Below are positions 1-7,958 of a stretch of DNA of 64,000 nucleotides, in pieces; within the stretch, counting starts at the first letter, position 1, and every line of letters starts with the position of its first letter. The notes below the pieces were generated by a model that saw only the letters and a list, made by a program, of their open reading frames with translations, did not search any database and was not told the DNA's origin. The stretch is from Bacteroidales bacterium (lineage in GTDB: Bacteria; Bacteroidota; Bacteroidia; Bacteroidales; Marinilabiliaceae), in contig QKJP01000059.1 in assembly GCA_003249255.1 (NCBI GenBank), forward strand, positions 1 through 64,000. Reading direction: 5' to 3'. The position numbers and the translations under genes were made by a program.

Positions 1-2
1 TA

Positions 3-128
3 AGCTGGTTCATGGTGCTTGAGCAAGTCAAAGGAAAGACTGATAAAGTCAAGGAGTTTGCAGTAGCTGCACTAGTGTCAACTAGTGCGTGGGAACTATT
101 TAAGAATATACCCCTAAATCATATCTAA
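3..128 (+). CDS. C-terminal end of an unidentified protein, cut by the window edge
   Basis: An open frame enters from the left edge and ends in TAA at 126-128, giving about 41 residues ending in KNIPLNHI. The composition (Lys/Glu-rich helix, then a short hydrophobic end) looks coding, but no family can be recognised from so little. It converges on the pseudogene at 114-583 and overlaps its tail by about 15 bp. The frame could be chance. Confidence 0.3.
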   Translation, partial: SWFMVLEQVKGKTDKVKEFAVAALVSTSAWELFKNIPLNHI

Positions 129-583
129 CTTAGAATATAGCCTTATATTTCTGTTCCACATAAAACCGGGAATTGTAATAAGACCATCTTCTCTACTAAA
201 GATACACTCCTTACGAGGCAGAGTTAAACCATAAACTAAAAAGAACAGAAAACCTAAAAGAGAAAATGAAGTAAAATAAATAAACAAATTCGAGCCTATT
301 TCTTCCGGCAAATCCAACCCAGCAAAGAGCGCTATAAGTAATAAACCAAAAAAACTCCTCCTCCTGCAAAAGGCACCAGATATGGCACTACTACACCAAC
401 TAAAAATCGATCAGAAGCTTCTTTGAAATTTCGCTTTTTTTGCACCGACTCTATTGTTAACTCATACTTATTATCTGTTATTACATTTGACAGTATCCTA
501 CTCCATCCTCCGGTTCTTTTTCTTTTGGAATTGCCAGGGTATTTTAAGTGCGTGACTGTTCTTTTATAATCCTCTACTCTCAT
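114..583 (-). pseudogene. Frameshifted membrane protein, paralogue of the zinc-ribbon membrane protein family in this region
   Basis: Two adjacent minus-strand frames (583-332, and 317-114 opening at a TTG) are pieces of one gene. Adding one base to the seven-A run at 348-354 (seven T on the coding strand) joins them into about 156 residues, with two hydrophobic segments and a downstream segment CIFSREDGLITIPG. That segment aligns with WIFDREHQLVTVPG in the 402-aa protein at 4568-5776 and with the equivalent part of the 322-aa protein at 894-1862. It lacks the N-terminal Cys module and the C-terminal PLPPG domain of those paralogues, so it is short even after frame repair. The indel may be a real mutation or a homopolymer sequencing error. 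Confidence 0.6.
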
Positions 584-587
584 TGAT

Positions 588-668
588 TTACCATTTTTCC
601 TTATTTGTAAGATCTTCTAATGACTTGAATTTTATTTCCTGATCTTTTATTACATTTTTATTTGTCCT
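588..668 (-). pseudogene. Remnant of the 3' end of an unknown gene
   Basis: A minus-strand frame with normal-looking codons encodes a tail ending KSLEDLTNKEKW and stops with TAA at 588-590, five bases before the ATG at 581-583. Upstream it runs straight into the hairpin repeat at 671-729, with no start codon. This fits the tail of a gene truncated at the repeat. It is too short to identify. Confidence 0.25.
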
Positions 669-670
669 CC

Positions 671-729
671 CCCGTTCTTGGTAGCGTCTCGCTACCGAAG
701 TACTACACCGGCCTCCAGCCGAAATTAAT
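671..729 (+). repeat. 59-bp double-hairpin repeat, copy 1
   Basis: Nearly identical over 59 bp to the copy at 1992-2050, and recognisable at 4411-4468. It contains two small palindromes, TAGCGTCTCGCTA and CCGGCCTCCAGCCG, and ends in GAAATTAAT. All three copies have the same orientation and lie in gaps downstream of zinc-ribbon membrane protein genes. Confidence 0.7.
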
Positions 730-777
730 CAATAAAAAACAAAACACCCCAACTATGGTTTGTGAGTTGGGGTGTTT
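730..777 (-). terminator. Rho-independent terminator of the 322-aa membrane protein gene
   Basis: A perfect 12-bp stem pairs 742-753 with 766-777 around a 12-nt loop. On the minus strand it is followed by a T-rich stretch (GTTTTTTATT). It lies about 115 bp beyond the stop codon at 894. Confidence 0.7.
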
Positions 778-893
778 GTGTTTTGTGATATGTGCCTACA
801 AAAAGCGGTGGCCTTTTATGACAAATGACTTAAGGCATTGCAATTCCCTAAATCCATAAGGTTTTTCTAATTCTAATAAACTTCAATACCTCC

Positions 894-1862
894 CTAAGGA
901 ATCATATAATCCTTATCTTTCCAGTACTTTTTTCTTTCAAGTTGATGGGCGGTAGTAGCTTCTGGTGTTTCGATACTTGCCGGGTATAATGGAGGCGGAA
1001 ACCCTTCTGCCCTGCGTCGTTCAAAATCTGCTTGACGGTATTTATCAAACTCCCTTCCAGGCGGCAGAGGTCGATTTTTATCCATGTACCAAATAATTAA
1101 AGATCTTGCTTCTGTCATTGCTAAGTCTTCTAAAAAAGGAACAACATATGACTCTTCATCTTTATTGGGGCTTAATATGGCAAGAAGAGGTTTACTTGTT
1201 CCACCCAAACCAACTCCATAAACATAAACGACAAATTGAACCAAGGAAAAAGGTATTACATATCTTACCTTCCCATTATCATCTGGAATTTTCACAATAC
1301 CAGTTTCTCTATTCAACTCAAAACATAGATATTGAAACTTTTTCCTTTTTAAGTGTTTCAATACACTATAAATAAGAACAACTGCAATAATTAAAAAAAG
1401 TATTATTGGAGAATTCCTAAAGAACAAATAAGATAGAAGTATTGCACCCAATGGGTAAATATAAATTAGAAACTTTTCATAATTCTCAAATTTCGCATAA
1501 ACAAATTTTATACTTCTTGAAATATCATGAGACTCATTTCTATCAATATTCCACCATCTTATTGGTTTTCGCCTTCCTCCTCTAATTTCTTTTACAATTG
1601 TCTCCCTTGGTTTACTTGACTTAATAGGTTCACTAAACCATTTTTCTTCTTCTGGCTCTATATTTTTCCAGTTTAAGACATCACTCTTCGGCACATTAGA
1701 TTCTTTCCTTTCAACTAATCTAGGTACTTCAATGTAATCAGGACATTGAAATTCGAAATTAGCAGGCTGTTTGGTTAAACCACATACGATACCTACACCC
1801 TCGCTGAGCCTTTGATGCTTACAGGCTTTGCAATAGGCTATTTTTTCTTCTTGTAATAACAT
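894..1862 (-). CDS. Zinc-ribbon membrane protein of unknown function
   Basis: 322 residues. The N-terminus carries a Cys module with C11, C14, C27 and C40 in the frame CKAC...GIVCGLT...FQC, a putative zinc ribbon. A basic linker follows, then two transmembrane helices at about residues 130-168. The C-terminal soluble part contains WYMDKNRPLPPG and the Arg-rich EFDKYRQADFERRRAEGFP. This C-terminal part and the core align with the 402-aa protein at 4568-5776. I do not know a function; membrane anchoring with a cytosolic zinc ribbon is inference. It stands alone on the minus strand, has a strong terminator at 730-777, and is followed by the 59-bp repeat. Confidence 0.8.
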   Translation of the reverse strand: MLLQEEKIAYCKACKHQRLSEGVGIVCGLTKQPANFEFQCPDYIEVPRLVERKESNVPKSDVLNWKNIEPEEEKWFSEPIKSSKPRETIVKEIRGGRRKPIRWWNIDRNESHDISRSIKFVYAKFENYEKFLIYIYPLGAILLSYLFFRNSPIILFLIIAVVLIYSVLKHLKRKKFQYLCFELNRETGIVKIPDDNGKVRYVIPFSLVQFVVYVYGVGLGGTSKPLLAILSPNKDEESYVVPFLEDLAMTEARSLIIWYMDKNRPLPPGREFDKYRQADFERRRAEGFPPPLYPASIETPEATTAHQLERKKYWKDKDYMIP

Positions 1863-1991
1863 AGTTTATTTTTTACAAACCTAAATCCTTAAAAGTAGCA
1901 TTACTAATTATTGTTGAATGAAGTGCATCTTTATCATTAAATGCAGAACTTGCCTGTAAATTAACTCTAGAATAAATAAACGTTCGTTGTA

Positions 1992-2050
1992 CCCGTTCTT
2001 CGTAGCGTCTCGCTACAGAAGTTCTACACCGGCCTCCGGCCGAAATTAAT
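1992..2050 (+). repeat. 59-bp double-hairpin repeat, copy 2
   Basis: Matches copy 1 (671-729) at all but a few positions over 59 bp. It contains TAGCGTCTCGCTA and the perfect palindrome CGGCCTCCGGCCG. The remnant of a T9SS sorting domain begins just beyond its right end. Confidence 0.7.
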
Positions 2051-2057
2051 AAATTAA

Positions 2058-2228
2058 TCTACAGGCACATTAATTTCAATAACAAATACACTAGCCTCCA
2101 CACTTGAAACCATTAACTATGCCAGCATGCTAGAAAGCATCTATGCTCCGCAATACCATACCGGTTTATATTTTATCACTATTATATTAGATGGTAAGGT
2201 GGTTGTTGAAGAACTTGTGATTGAGTAA
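2058..2228 (+). pseudogene. Orphan T9SS type A C-terminal sorting domain remnant
   Basis: A 56-codon open frame without a start ends in TAA at 2226-2228. It encodes a typical T9SS type A sorting tail: a beta-rich segment, then GLYFITIILDGKVVVEELV and IE at the very end, which matches the usual GIYFI...VVVEKLVIE pattern. The rest of the secreted protein is missing. The fragment starts immediately after the hairpin repeat at 1992-2050, so the gene was probably truncated there. Confidence 0.55.
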
Positions 2229-2370
2229 AATCACTAAAGAATTATTGCAATTACATCTTATAGCTATCTCTATTTTAAGGCAGCTTTTGTTTTTAAGAAA
2301 AGGATACAGCACTGTAAAAAATAATAAATTCTTACTCACCATAGCAATATACTCTTACAAGTGTAAAACA

Positions 2371-2400
2371 AAGCCTTGCAATTTCATAACTGCAAGGCTT
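2371..2400 (-). terminator. Terminator hairpin of the lipoprotein/membrane protein operon
   Basis: A perfect 10-bp stem pairs AAGCCTTGCA (2371-2380) with TGCAAGGCTT (2391-2400) around a 10-nt loop. It lies 24 bp beyond the minus-strand stop at 2424. The T-tract is modest on both strands. Confidence 0.6.
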
Positions 2401-2423
2401 GTTTCTATTATCATTTTTATTTT

Positions 2424-2936
2424 TCAATAATCATCAAACGCTTTGGTGTATAACTTTAAATAAGAAATCCCATATCCTATCATTACAACAAAACCAATAA
2501 TGATCAATAATAATTCGTCGAAACCATCTTTATAAAAAGCCCACAAATAAAAAAGTGTACTAATAAGCGCTATTGCACTAAAGGTAATTTTTCTAATTTG
2601 TACATGCTTACAACCTAACCATGCTATTGTGGCAAAAGCGGCATACATTAAATAATTTGCTGCACCGGCATCATAATCTTTATCGTAAATAAAATCTACT
2701 GAAGTAAATAAACCGATTACAAGACAAATAACGGTAATAACCGTAAAAATTATACTTGACACTTTAGAGTCAACTTTCGTCTTTTTATTTGTCTCCATCT
2801 TTAATTTAAGACCTTCCTGCACTTCAAAAGCATCGCAACTGCCATCATAAGTTGTGGTCATATTAGTATAAGCACAAAACAAACCGAACTTTTGCATTAC
2901 CACATGCTTACAATTGAAACAAAACGAACTCTCCAT
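2424..2936 (-). CDS. Zinc-ribbon membrane protein with about four transmembrane helices
   Basis: 170 residues. The N-terminus has C6, C9, C21 and C34 (CFNC...GLFCAYT...GSC), the same four-Cys module as the proteins at 894-1862 and 4568-5776. Here it is joined to four hydrophobic helices at about residues 60-80, 90-108, 115-132 and 140-158 instead of the PLPPG domain. The start is 3 bp after the lipoprotein stop at 2940, so the two form an operon. The function is unknown. The shared Cys module on a different membrane body suggests it is a mobile N-terminal domain. Confidence 0.75.
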   Translation of the reverse strand: MESSFCFNCKHVVMQKFGLFCAYTNMTTTYDGSCDAFEVQEGLKLKMETNKKTKVDSKVSSIIFTVITVICLVIGLFTSVDFIYDKDYDAGAANYLMYAAFATIAWLGCKHVQIRKITFSAIALISTLFYLWAFYKDGFDELLLIIIGFVVMIGYGISYLKLYTKAFDDY

Positions 2937-2939
2937 AAT

Positions 2940-3665
2940 CTAGTTTTTATTTTTAACACATCGCACAGACAATCCCCAATGACCATCCAATATTCGTATC
3001 CCAAAAGTATTACCATTTGTAAAAACAGCAGCTGTATAATCAAACTCATTTTCGTCTATTGTCCAAAAAAGAGCAGATTCTTTAAAATCAACCACTACGC
3101 CCTTTTCATCTCTGTAAGAAGCCGGGTATACATCTAATTTATATTTGTTTGTACCTAAATAATGATACGGCCAATCGGTCGATGCCTTTAAATTCTTCAC
3201 ATACTCTTTATCTTTTAATTTATCGCGAGTATAATAATACACATTTTCCCTCCATTCATCAGTTGAAGCAACATGCCAGCCTACCGGGCATAGCTTCTTG
3301 GTATCAACAACATTTCGTGTATAATAAGCTCCATAAGGAGTTTTCATTGTACTATCATTATTCGCCCAACAATAATACATCTTATTTATATATGTACTCC
3401 AATTCTCATTTCCAGGCGTATAATCAAGTGGAGTACCATCATTTAAACGTGTCACTCTTAAGTTACTCGTCATCCACTCATTCCCATTTATCGTTACAGA
3501 ACTATATACATTCCCATCTATATCTGTAACAGCCTTTTCTTTTACCGAAAAAACCACTTTTGGAATAGGCTTCTTAATGTCTTTTTTCTGGTTTTGTTTA
3601 CACTGTACTAATAACAGGATCATAACAAAACCCCAATAATATAAAATACTCTTACTAAAATTCAT
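2940..3665 (-). CDS. Lipoprotein with a Fibrobacter succinogenes major paralogous (FISUMP) domain
   Basis: 241 residues. A signal peptide with lipobox LLVQC predicts lipid anchoring near residue 22. The rest fits the FISUMP family: VTDIDGNVYSSVTINGNEWM near residue 50, TSNLRVTRLNDGT, then CPVGWHVASTDEW and the closing GLSVRCVKN. Such proteins are extracellular and of unknown role, common in Bacteroidota and Fibrobacter. It is the first gene of a two-gene minus-strand operon with the membrane protein at 2424-2936. Confidence 0.85.
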   Translation of the reverse strand: MNFSKSILYYWGFVMILLLVQCKQNQKKDIKKPIPKVVFSVKEKAVTDIDGNVYSSVTINGNEWMTSNLRVTRLNDGTPLDYTPGNENWSTYINKMYYCWANNDSTMKTPYGAYYTRNVVDTKKLCPVGWHVASTDEWRENVYYYTRDKLKDKEYVKNLKASTDWPYHYLGTNKYKLDVYPASYRDEKGVVVDFKESALFWTIDENEFDYTAAVFTNGNTFGIRILDGHWGLSVRCVKNKN

Positions 3666-3885
3666 TCTTCTAAAAATCTTTTAATTTAACAATAGCGACT
3701 TTCTCTGTTCAATGATTACTTACACTCATTTTAATCCTGACAAAGAAAAAGAATATTTGGGAGGATTTACAGGTCTAATTGCAACCTTTTATATTCTGAC
3801 TTAAAAGACTGACAGGCAGGAGCAGTATACTTTTGGCCTGTCCTCATTCTTGAAAACAAACCTTTTCATTGAAATAGAAAATAGT

Positions 3886-3893
3886 TAACTTTG
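3886..3893 (+). promoter_or_regulatory. Bacteroidota -7 element TAACTTTG of the addiction module
   Basis: TAACTTTG matches the Bacteroidota TAnnTTTG consensus exactly and ends 4 bp before the ATG at 3898. Transcription would start at or within a few bases of the start codon, so the antitoxin mRNA is probably leaderless, or translation begins at the second ATG at 3910. Confidence 0.5.
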
Positions 3894-3897
3894 TACA

Positions 3898-4116
3898 ATG
3901 ACGAAAATAATGCAAGACATATTAAAACTAAGTGTTCCTGAACGTATATTAATGGTAGAAGCCATTTGGGATAGTATTGCAGAAAACGATGAAATGCTTG
4001 AATTATCAAATGAAGTAAAAGAGCTTTTAGATAATCGTATTGAGGCACATCAAAACAATCCAAGTGAAGGTTCCAGTTGGGCTGATGCAAAAGCAAGAAT
4101 TAAAAATCAGTTCTAG
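3898..4116 (+). CDS. Addiction module antitoxin (unstable antitoxin family, PF09720)
   Basis: 72 residues. LSVPERILMVEAIWDSI near the N-terminus and the C-terminal HQNNPSEGSSWADAKARI are the hallmarks of the putative addiction module component family. That family neutralises RelE/ParE-type toxins. It sits directly before a ParE-like toxin frame and shares one base with it (TAG stop and GTG start overlap at 4116). A second in-frame ATG lies at 3910. Confidence 0.85.
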   Translation: MTKIMQDILKLSVPERILMVEAIWDSIAENDEMLELSNEVKELLDNRIEAHQNNPSEGSSWADAKARIKNQF

Positions 4117-4408
4117 TGTATAAACTAATCATCAAACCATTTGCTGAAGAAGATGCGAAAGATGCAGCAAATTGGTATAATGAAAAAAGAGAATGTTTAG
4201 GGAATGATTTTTTGCTAGCATTGGAAGCTGCTTTAAATGCAATACAGCGAAATCCCAATCAGTACCCGATTATTTACAAGGGAGTAAGGAGAGCTTTAAC
4301 TGCTCGTTTTCCTTATGGAATATTTTTATCGTTGATGATAATATTATATCTGTTTTAGCAATCGCTCTTACAAGTAGAAGTCCAAAAACCTGGAAGAAAA
4401 GGGAATGA
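4116..4408 (+). pseudogene. Frameshifted RelE/ParE-type toxin
   Basis: The intact frame gives 80 residues from a GTG start: YKLIIKPFAEEDAKDAANWY, then an NPNQYPIIYKGVRRALTARF core typical of ParE/RelE toxins. It goes out of frame at GIFLS. Adding one T to the T run at 4323-4327 restores the family ending FIVDDNIISVLAIALTSRSP...TWKKRE with a stop at 4406-4408. So either the toxin is inactivated by a one-base deletion or the base is a homopolymer error. The antitoxin upstream is intact. Confidence 0.75.
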
Positions 4409-4410
4409 GC

Positions 4411-4468
4411 CTCGTTCTTCCTTATGCCTCGCTACACAGCATTACGCCAGACTCTGGTCGAAATTAGT
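4411..4468 (+). repeat. 59-bp double-hairpin repeat, diverged copy 3
   Basis: Aligns with copies at 671-729 and 1992-2050 through CGTTCTT, CCTCGCTACA and CGAAATTAGT, but both palindromes are decayed. It begins two bases after the reconstructed toxin stop codon. Confidence 0.5.
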
Positions 4469-4567
4469 ACATAAGACAGCATATTGCTTAAGTTATTTTT
4501 TACAGAAACATCTACAAGCCACTAAGAGTCCCTATTCGTTTTTACCCTTATTAAAATTAGTATATAG

Positions 4568-5776
4568 TTATTTATTATAGTATTTCTCAGCATCAATGTA
4601 ATCATATCTAAAATACTCTACTGTATACTTTTCTCCCGGTGGAGGAACCAATACACTGTTTAATATATTCATTGTATACACTACTTTACCATCATTAAAA
4701 GCATAACGTAACCAATCTACTTCCGGAGCATATTTAAAATGACTCGGATCTTCAAAATTCTTACGCTCCCAATGTTCAGGGTTTTGTTTATCATGATATT
4801 CTTTAGAACCTTGAGGCAAAGAGAAATTTTTTGGAGTTAAGTCACATACTCCATATTTATTAATATCCGGGCAAAAAGTTTCATCTTTCCACACGCGGTC
4901 CCGTTCTTTCTGGAATTCCGTGTTAGCCTCTGGTGTAGGAACCAAGCTATAATACATGGGCAAGGGAAAACCTTGAGCTTTACGGGTTTCAAATTCTCTT
5001 GCCCGGCAATGATCAAATATCTTACCTGGTGGCAGGGGGCGGTTTTGATCCATGTACCACGAATAGAAACTCCAATGTTCTTGAGTACGCTGATTAAAAC
5101 CCAATTGGACTAATGAAATATAATTCTGCCTAAACCATTTTAAAACACCTTTTGCCGGAATAAAAACTACTACCTCTGAGTGAGAAGTCCCAGATGCCGA
5201 CATGCCGGTTAGCATTCCCGATAATTCCATTCTATCAAAAGGTATGGTATAGTCCTTTTTACTAAACTTACCCGGCACAGTAACAAGCTGATGTTCCCTA
5301 TCAAATATCCATTTTTTATTCATGAAAAATAACCCCATGATTAACTGATAAATGCCTATAAAAAAACTGACTGAAAAAATACCTATAAGCAACATTTTGA
5401 TATCAAATGGTCCATCGTGCCTATATACAGGCACAACAAATGAGAAATATCCAATTAATACTAAAACACCCCAAAAAATAGTAGAATAATGAGCGGTATG
5501 CTTTAATATTAACTTTTTTTCATCTGCCTGAACTATTTTGCTTCTAAACTTATCTTGTGGCGATGGAACTCCTATAATTAAAGGAATCTTCCATCTTTCA
5601 ATTTTAGATTTTTTGTTTTCAACCTTGGTTTCAGGGATAGGTTCTTCTTCAAAGTCTTTGCAATCGATCTCAAATAAAGGCTTTTGATTTGTTAAGCCAC
5701 TGACTAAACCTATTTGCTTATTAAATGTGCGTTTTGTACATCTTTTACAAAAATCCAACGGCTTCTTGTCATTCAT
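4568..5776 (-). CDS. Large zinc-ribbon membrane protein of unknown function
   Basis: 402 residues. The N-terminal module has C10, C13 and C39, but the third Cys is replaced by Ser (GLVSGLT instead of GIVCGLT), so metal binding may be weakened. Two transmembrane helices lie at about residues 97-115 and 128-152. Then come WIFDREHQLVTVPG and the C-terminal domain with WYMDQNRPLPPG and EFETRKAQGFPLPMYY shared with the protein at 894-1862. A further 100-residue extension with Tyr/Asp-rich sequence follows. I know no function. The frameshifted gene at 114-583 is a shorter relative. Confidence 0.8.
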   Translation of the reverse strand: MNDKKPLDFCKRCTKRTFNKQIGLVSGLTNQKPLFEIDCKDFEEEPIPETKVENKKSKIERWKIPLIIGVPSPQDKFRSKIVQADEKKLILKHTAHYSTIFWGVLVLIGYFSFVVPVYRHDGPFDIKMLLIGIFSVSFFIGIYQLIMGLFFMNKKWIFDREHQLVTVPGKFSKKDYTIPFDRMELSGMLTGMSASGTSHSEVVVFIPAKGVLKWFRQNYISLVQLGFNQRTQEHWSFYSWYMDQNRPLPPGKIFDHCRAREFETRKAQGFPLPMYYSLVPTPEANTEFQKERDRVWKDETFCPDINKYGVCDLTPKNFSLPQGSKEYHDKQNPEHWERKNFEDPSHFKYAPEVDWLRYAFNDGKVVYTMNILNSVLVPPPGEKYTVEYFRYDYIDAEKYYNK

Positions 5777-6077
5777 AAGTATCGTATAAAAAGTATATTC
5801 TTTAATTATATTATTGGCAGTATCAATGTTAACCGGTTGATAACCCGCCAGCGCACATTTACCTGACGGTGTTTATACTGATTCAAGCTTAACTTAAAAC
5901 ATTGGCCGTACAAATTCTTCGGGTAGCTAAACTAACTAAATATTTATTACTTAAATCAATAAAACAGATCCTCCTCTGCTTTTTTTTTACTTGATCACTC
6001 ATCATGAAACAAATAAGTGATCTTGGATGTATAAGTTTTTTAATTTACCTTATAAATCAAATACAAAAGAACCTAAT
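5777..6077. other. Intergenic gap between divergent genes
   Basis: AT-rich gap holding the presumed promoters of the membrane protein on the left and the small secreted protein on the right. A short stretch near 5916 (ATTCTTCGGGTAGC) vaguely recalls the 59-bp repeat. Nothing else was seen. Confidence 0.3.
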
Positions 6078-6527
6078 ATGAAAAAATTGTACTTTTTACT
6101 ATTAACCTTGATAAGCTTTTCTGCTGCGGCTCAACAAAATTTTAAGACTGGTAGCTTAAAGTTAGATACCGACCTAAATAAAATCAATGTAGAAGCAGAA
6201 GCCGATTTCGGAGCGTTTCAAACAGAAGTAAAAGTTTCATACGATCTTTCTGAGAAAAAATTGGATTACATGCATGCACAACTTGGCATGTCTGCAGGTG
6301 ATATTTTCATCGCACTAGAAATCTCAAAAATTGCAAAAGTTCCGTTAGATGACGTGCTTGCTTCGTATTCAAAAGATAAAAGTAAAGGCTGGGGGTATAT
6401 TGCGAAACAAATGGGTATAAAACCTGGATCGCCGGAATTCCATCAATTAAAAAACTGCACTAAGAAACATAAAGGAAAACAAATGGGTAAGAAACAATCA
6501 AAAAACAAACAGAAGCATAACAAATAG
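6078..6527 (+). CDS. Small secreted protein with a Lys-rich tail
   Basis: 149 residues from the ATG at 6078, chosen because it begins a clean signal peptide (MKKLYFLLLTLISFSAAAQ); a longer frame starts at 6027. The middle contains SAGDIFIALEISKIAKVPLD and GWGYIAKQMGIKPGSPEF. This pattern occurs in small uncharacterised secreted proteins in which a helical segment is followed by a GWG...GIKPGS...FH motif. The last 25 residues are mostly Lys, Gln and Asn and are probably disordered. The function is unknown. Confidence 0.75.
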   Translation: MKKLYFLLLTLISFSAAAQQNFKTGSLKLDTDLNKINVEAEADFGAFQTEVKVSYDLSEKKLDYMHAQLGMSAGDIFIALEISKIAKVPLDDVLASYSKDKSKGWGYIAKQMGIKPGSPEFHQLKNCTKKHKGKQMGKKQSKNKQKHNK

Positions 6528-6687
6528 AAATCAAGTCCACCACGCTATACTCCTAACAATAAACACATTAAAAGCAGAAAGATGTAATACATTTTCATAA
6601 GTTTTCACATGCTTTTATAGTTGAAATGCACAATACGCTAGTTAATTTGCACATTGAAAAATTAGCACATCAACACATTAAAAAGCC

Positions 6688-7830
6688 CTACCGCATCCCG
6701 GCTGCTCTACACAAACTATCTACGCCATAACGTTTACGAATTTTATCCATGGCCATGTAAAGTTGTATTTGCTCAGGCGAATCATCAAACAAGCTTAACT
6801 GCTGTACGCCGTTTACCAAATGACTCAAACGAACACCAATTAAACGCACTAACATTCTGCGGGTATACAAGCGTTGAAACAGTTCTTTAGCCATATCAAT
6901 TAGCACATGGTCAAAGGATGTATAAGGCAAGCGCTTTTGAAGCGTATGGGTATCAAAGTTCGAATAACGAATCTTAACCGTAATACAGGCCGTTAGCTTT
7001 TGTTGTTTGCGCAGGTCAAACGCCAAGCGTTCAGTCATACGTACGATCAGTTCCTGAAGGTAACGCACATCGGTTGTGTCTTGATCAAAAGTACGCTCCG
7101 AACTCATGGATTTCTGTTCTGAATAACGAACCACCGGACTTGGATCTATCCCATTGGCTTTTTTCCAGATAACGATCCCATTTTTGCCTAACACCCGTTC
7201 GATCATGTCGGGATGAATGTGTGCTAAAGTCTCTATTTTTGCCACCCCCATAGATCGCAATAACTGAAAGGTACGTGGCCCAACCATCGGAATTTTCTTA
7301 ATCGATAGCGGATTTAAAAAGGCCTGCACCTCGGGCTCTCTGATCTCTAAAGCTCCATTGGGTTTAGATTCTCCTGTGGCAATTTTCGATACCGTTTTAT
7401 TGGTTGATAAACCAAAAGAAATGGGCAAACCGGTTTCTTTGATGATGCGCTCCCGCAACTCCTTAGTCCATTTATAACAGCCATAGAAGCGATCCATACC
7501 TGTTAAATCCAGATAATGTTCATCAATGGACGCTTTTTCGTAAACCGGGGCACTGTCGGCAATCACATCGGTTACCAAACGCGAATATTTGGTATAGGCC
7601 TCCATATCCCCTCGTATATAAAAGGCATGCGGGCACAGTTGACGCGCCATCTTCATGGGCATGGCCGAATGTACCCCAAAAGTACGTGCTTCGTAACTAC
7701 AGCCGGCCACGACGCCCCTGTCTGACATACCACCGATTATCACCGGTTGACCGATTAACTTACTTTGAATTAAGCGTTCTACCGAAACAAAAAAGGTATC
7801 TAAATCTAAATGTGCAATGTGACGTTTCAT
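6688..7830 (-). CDS. dinB: DNA polymerase IV, Y-family translesion polymerase
   Basis: 380 residues. The catalytic acidic residues are in place: D9 in HLDLDTFF, and D103/E104 in KASIDEHYLD. GCSYEARTFGVHSAMP (finger), the ISFGLSTNKTVSKIAT palm segment and helix-hairpin-helix VGPRTFQLLRSMG follow, then the little-finger domain. QLSLF at residues 344-348 is a beta-clamp binding motif. It inserts nucleotides opposite damaged bases with low fidelity. It is divergent from the S24 repressor at 8175, with two shared palindromic boxes at 7936-7973 between them, so damage-induced expression is likely. Confidence 0.95.
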   Translation of the reverse strand: MKRHIAHLDLDTFFVSVERLIQSKLIGQPVIIGGMSDRGVVAGCSYEARTFGVHSAMPMKMARQLCPHAFYIRGDMEAYTKYSRLVTDVIADSAPVYEKASIDEHYLDLTGMDRFYGCYKWTKELRERIIKETGLPISFGLSTNKTVSKIATGESKPNGALEIREPEVQAFLNPLSIKKIPMVGPRTFQLLRSMGVAKIETLAHIHPDMIERVLGKNGIVIWKKANGIDPSPVVRYSEQKSMSSERTFDQDTTDVRYLQELIVRMTERLAFDLRKQQKLTACITVKIRYSNFDTHTLQKRLPYTSFDHVLIDMAKELFQRLYTRRMLVRLIGVRLSHLVNGVQQLSLFDDSPEQIQLYMAMDKIRKRYGVDSLCRAAGMR

Positions 7831-7935
7831 TTTTTACAAAGTTCGAAGTACGGAGTCCGAAGTACGGAGCCGTTTAGACATAAATAAAAAAACACTCTCA
7901 TCCTCTTGCTTTTATTTTCATATAAACGTATTTTT

Positions 7936-7950
7936 GATTAATATTTAATC
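7936..7950. promoter_or_regulatory. Putative LexA-like operator box 1 (dinB/S24 repressor)
   Basis: GATTAATATTTAATC is a near-palindrome with GATTAA/TTAATC arms. It has the same 15-bp layout as the boxes at 7959, 20699 and 20722. Its centre is 23 bp from the next box. Confidence 0.55.
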
Positions 7951-7958
7951 ACTGTGCC

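Noticed and set aside
662-859. 65-codon plus-strand frame
   Set aside because: It runs across the 59-bp repeat and the terminator hairpin, and has no coding features.
2221-2430. 69-codon plus-strand frame
   Set aside because: It overlaps the tail of the T9SS remnant and the terminator at 2371-2400; composition is not protein-like.
7516-7877. Plus-strand frames opposite dinB
   Set aside because: They are shadows of the well-conserved dinB gene.
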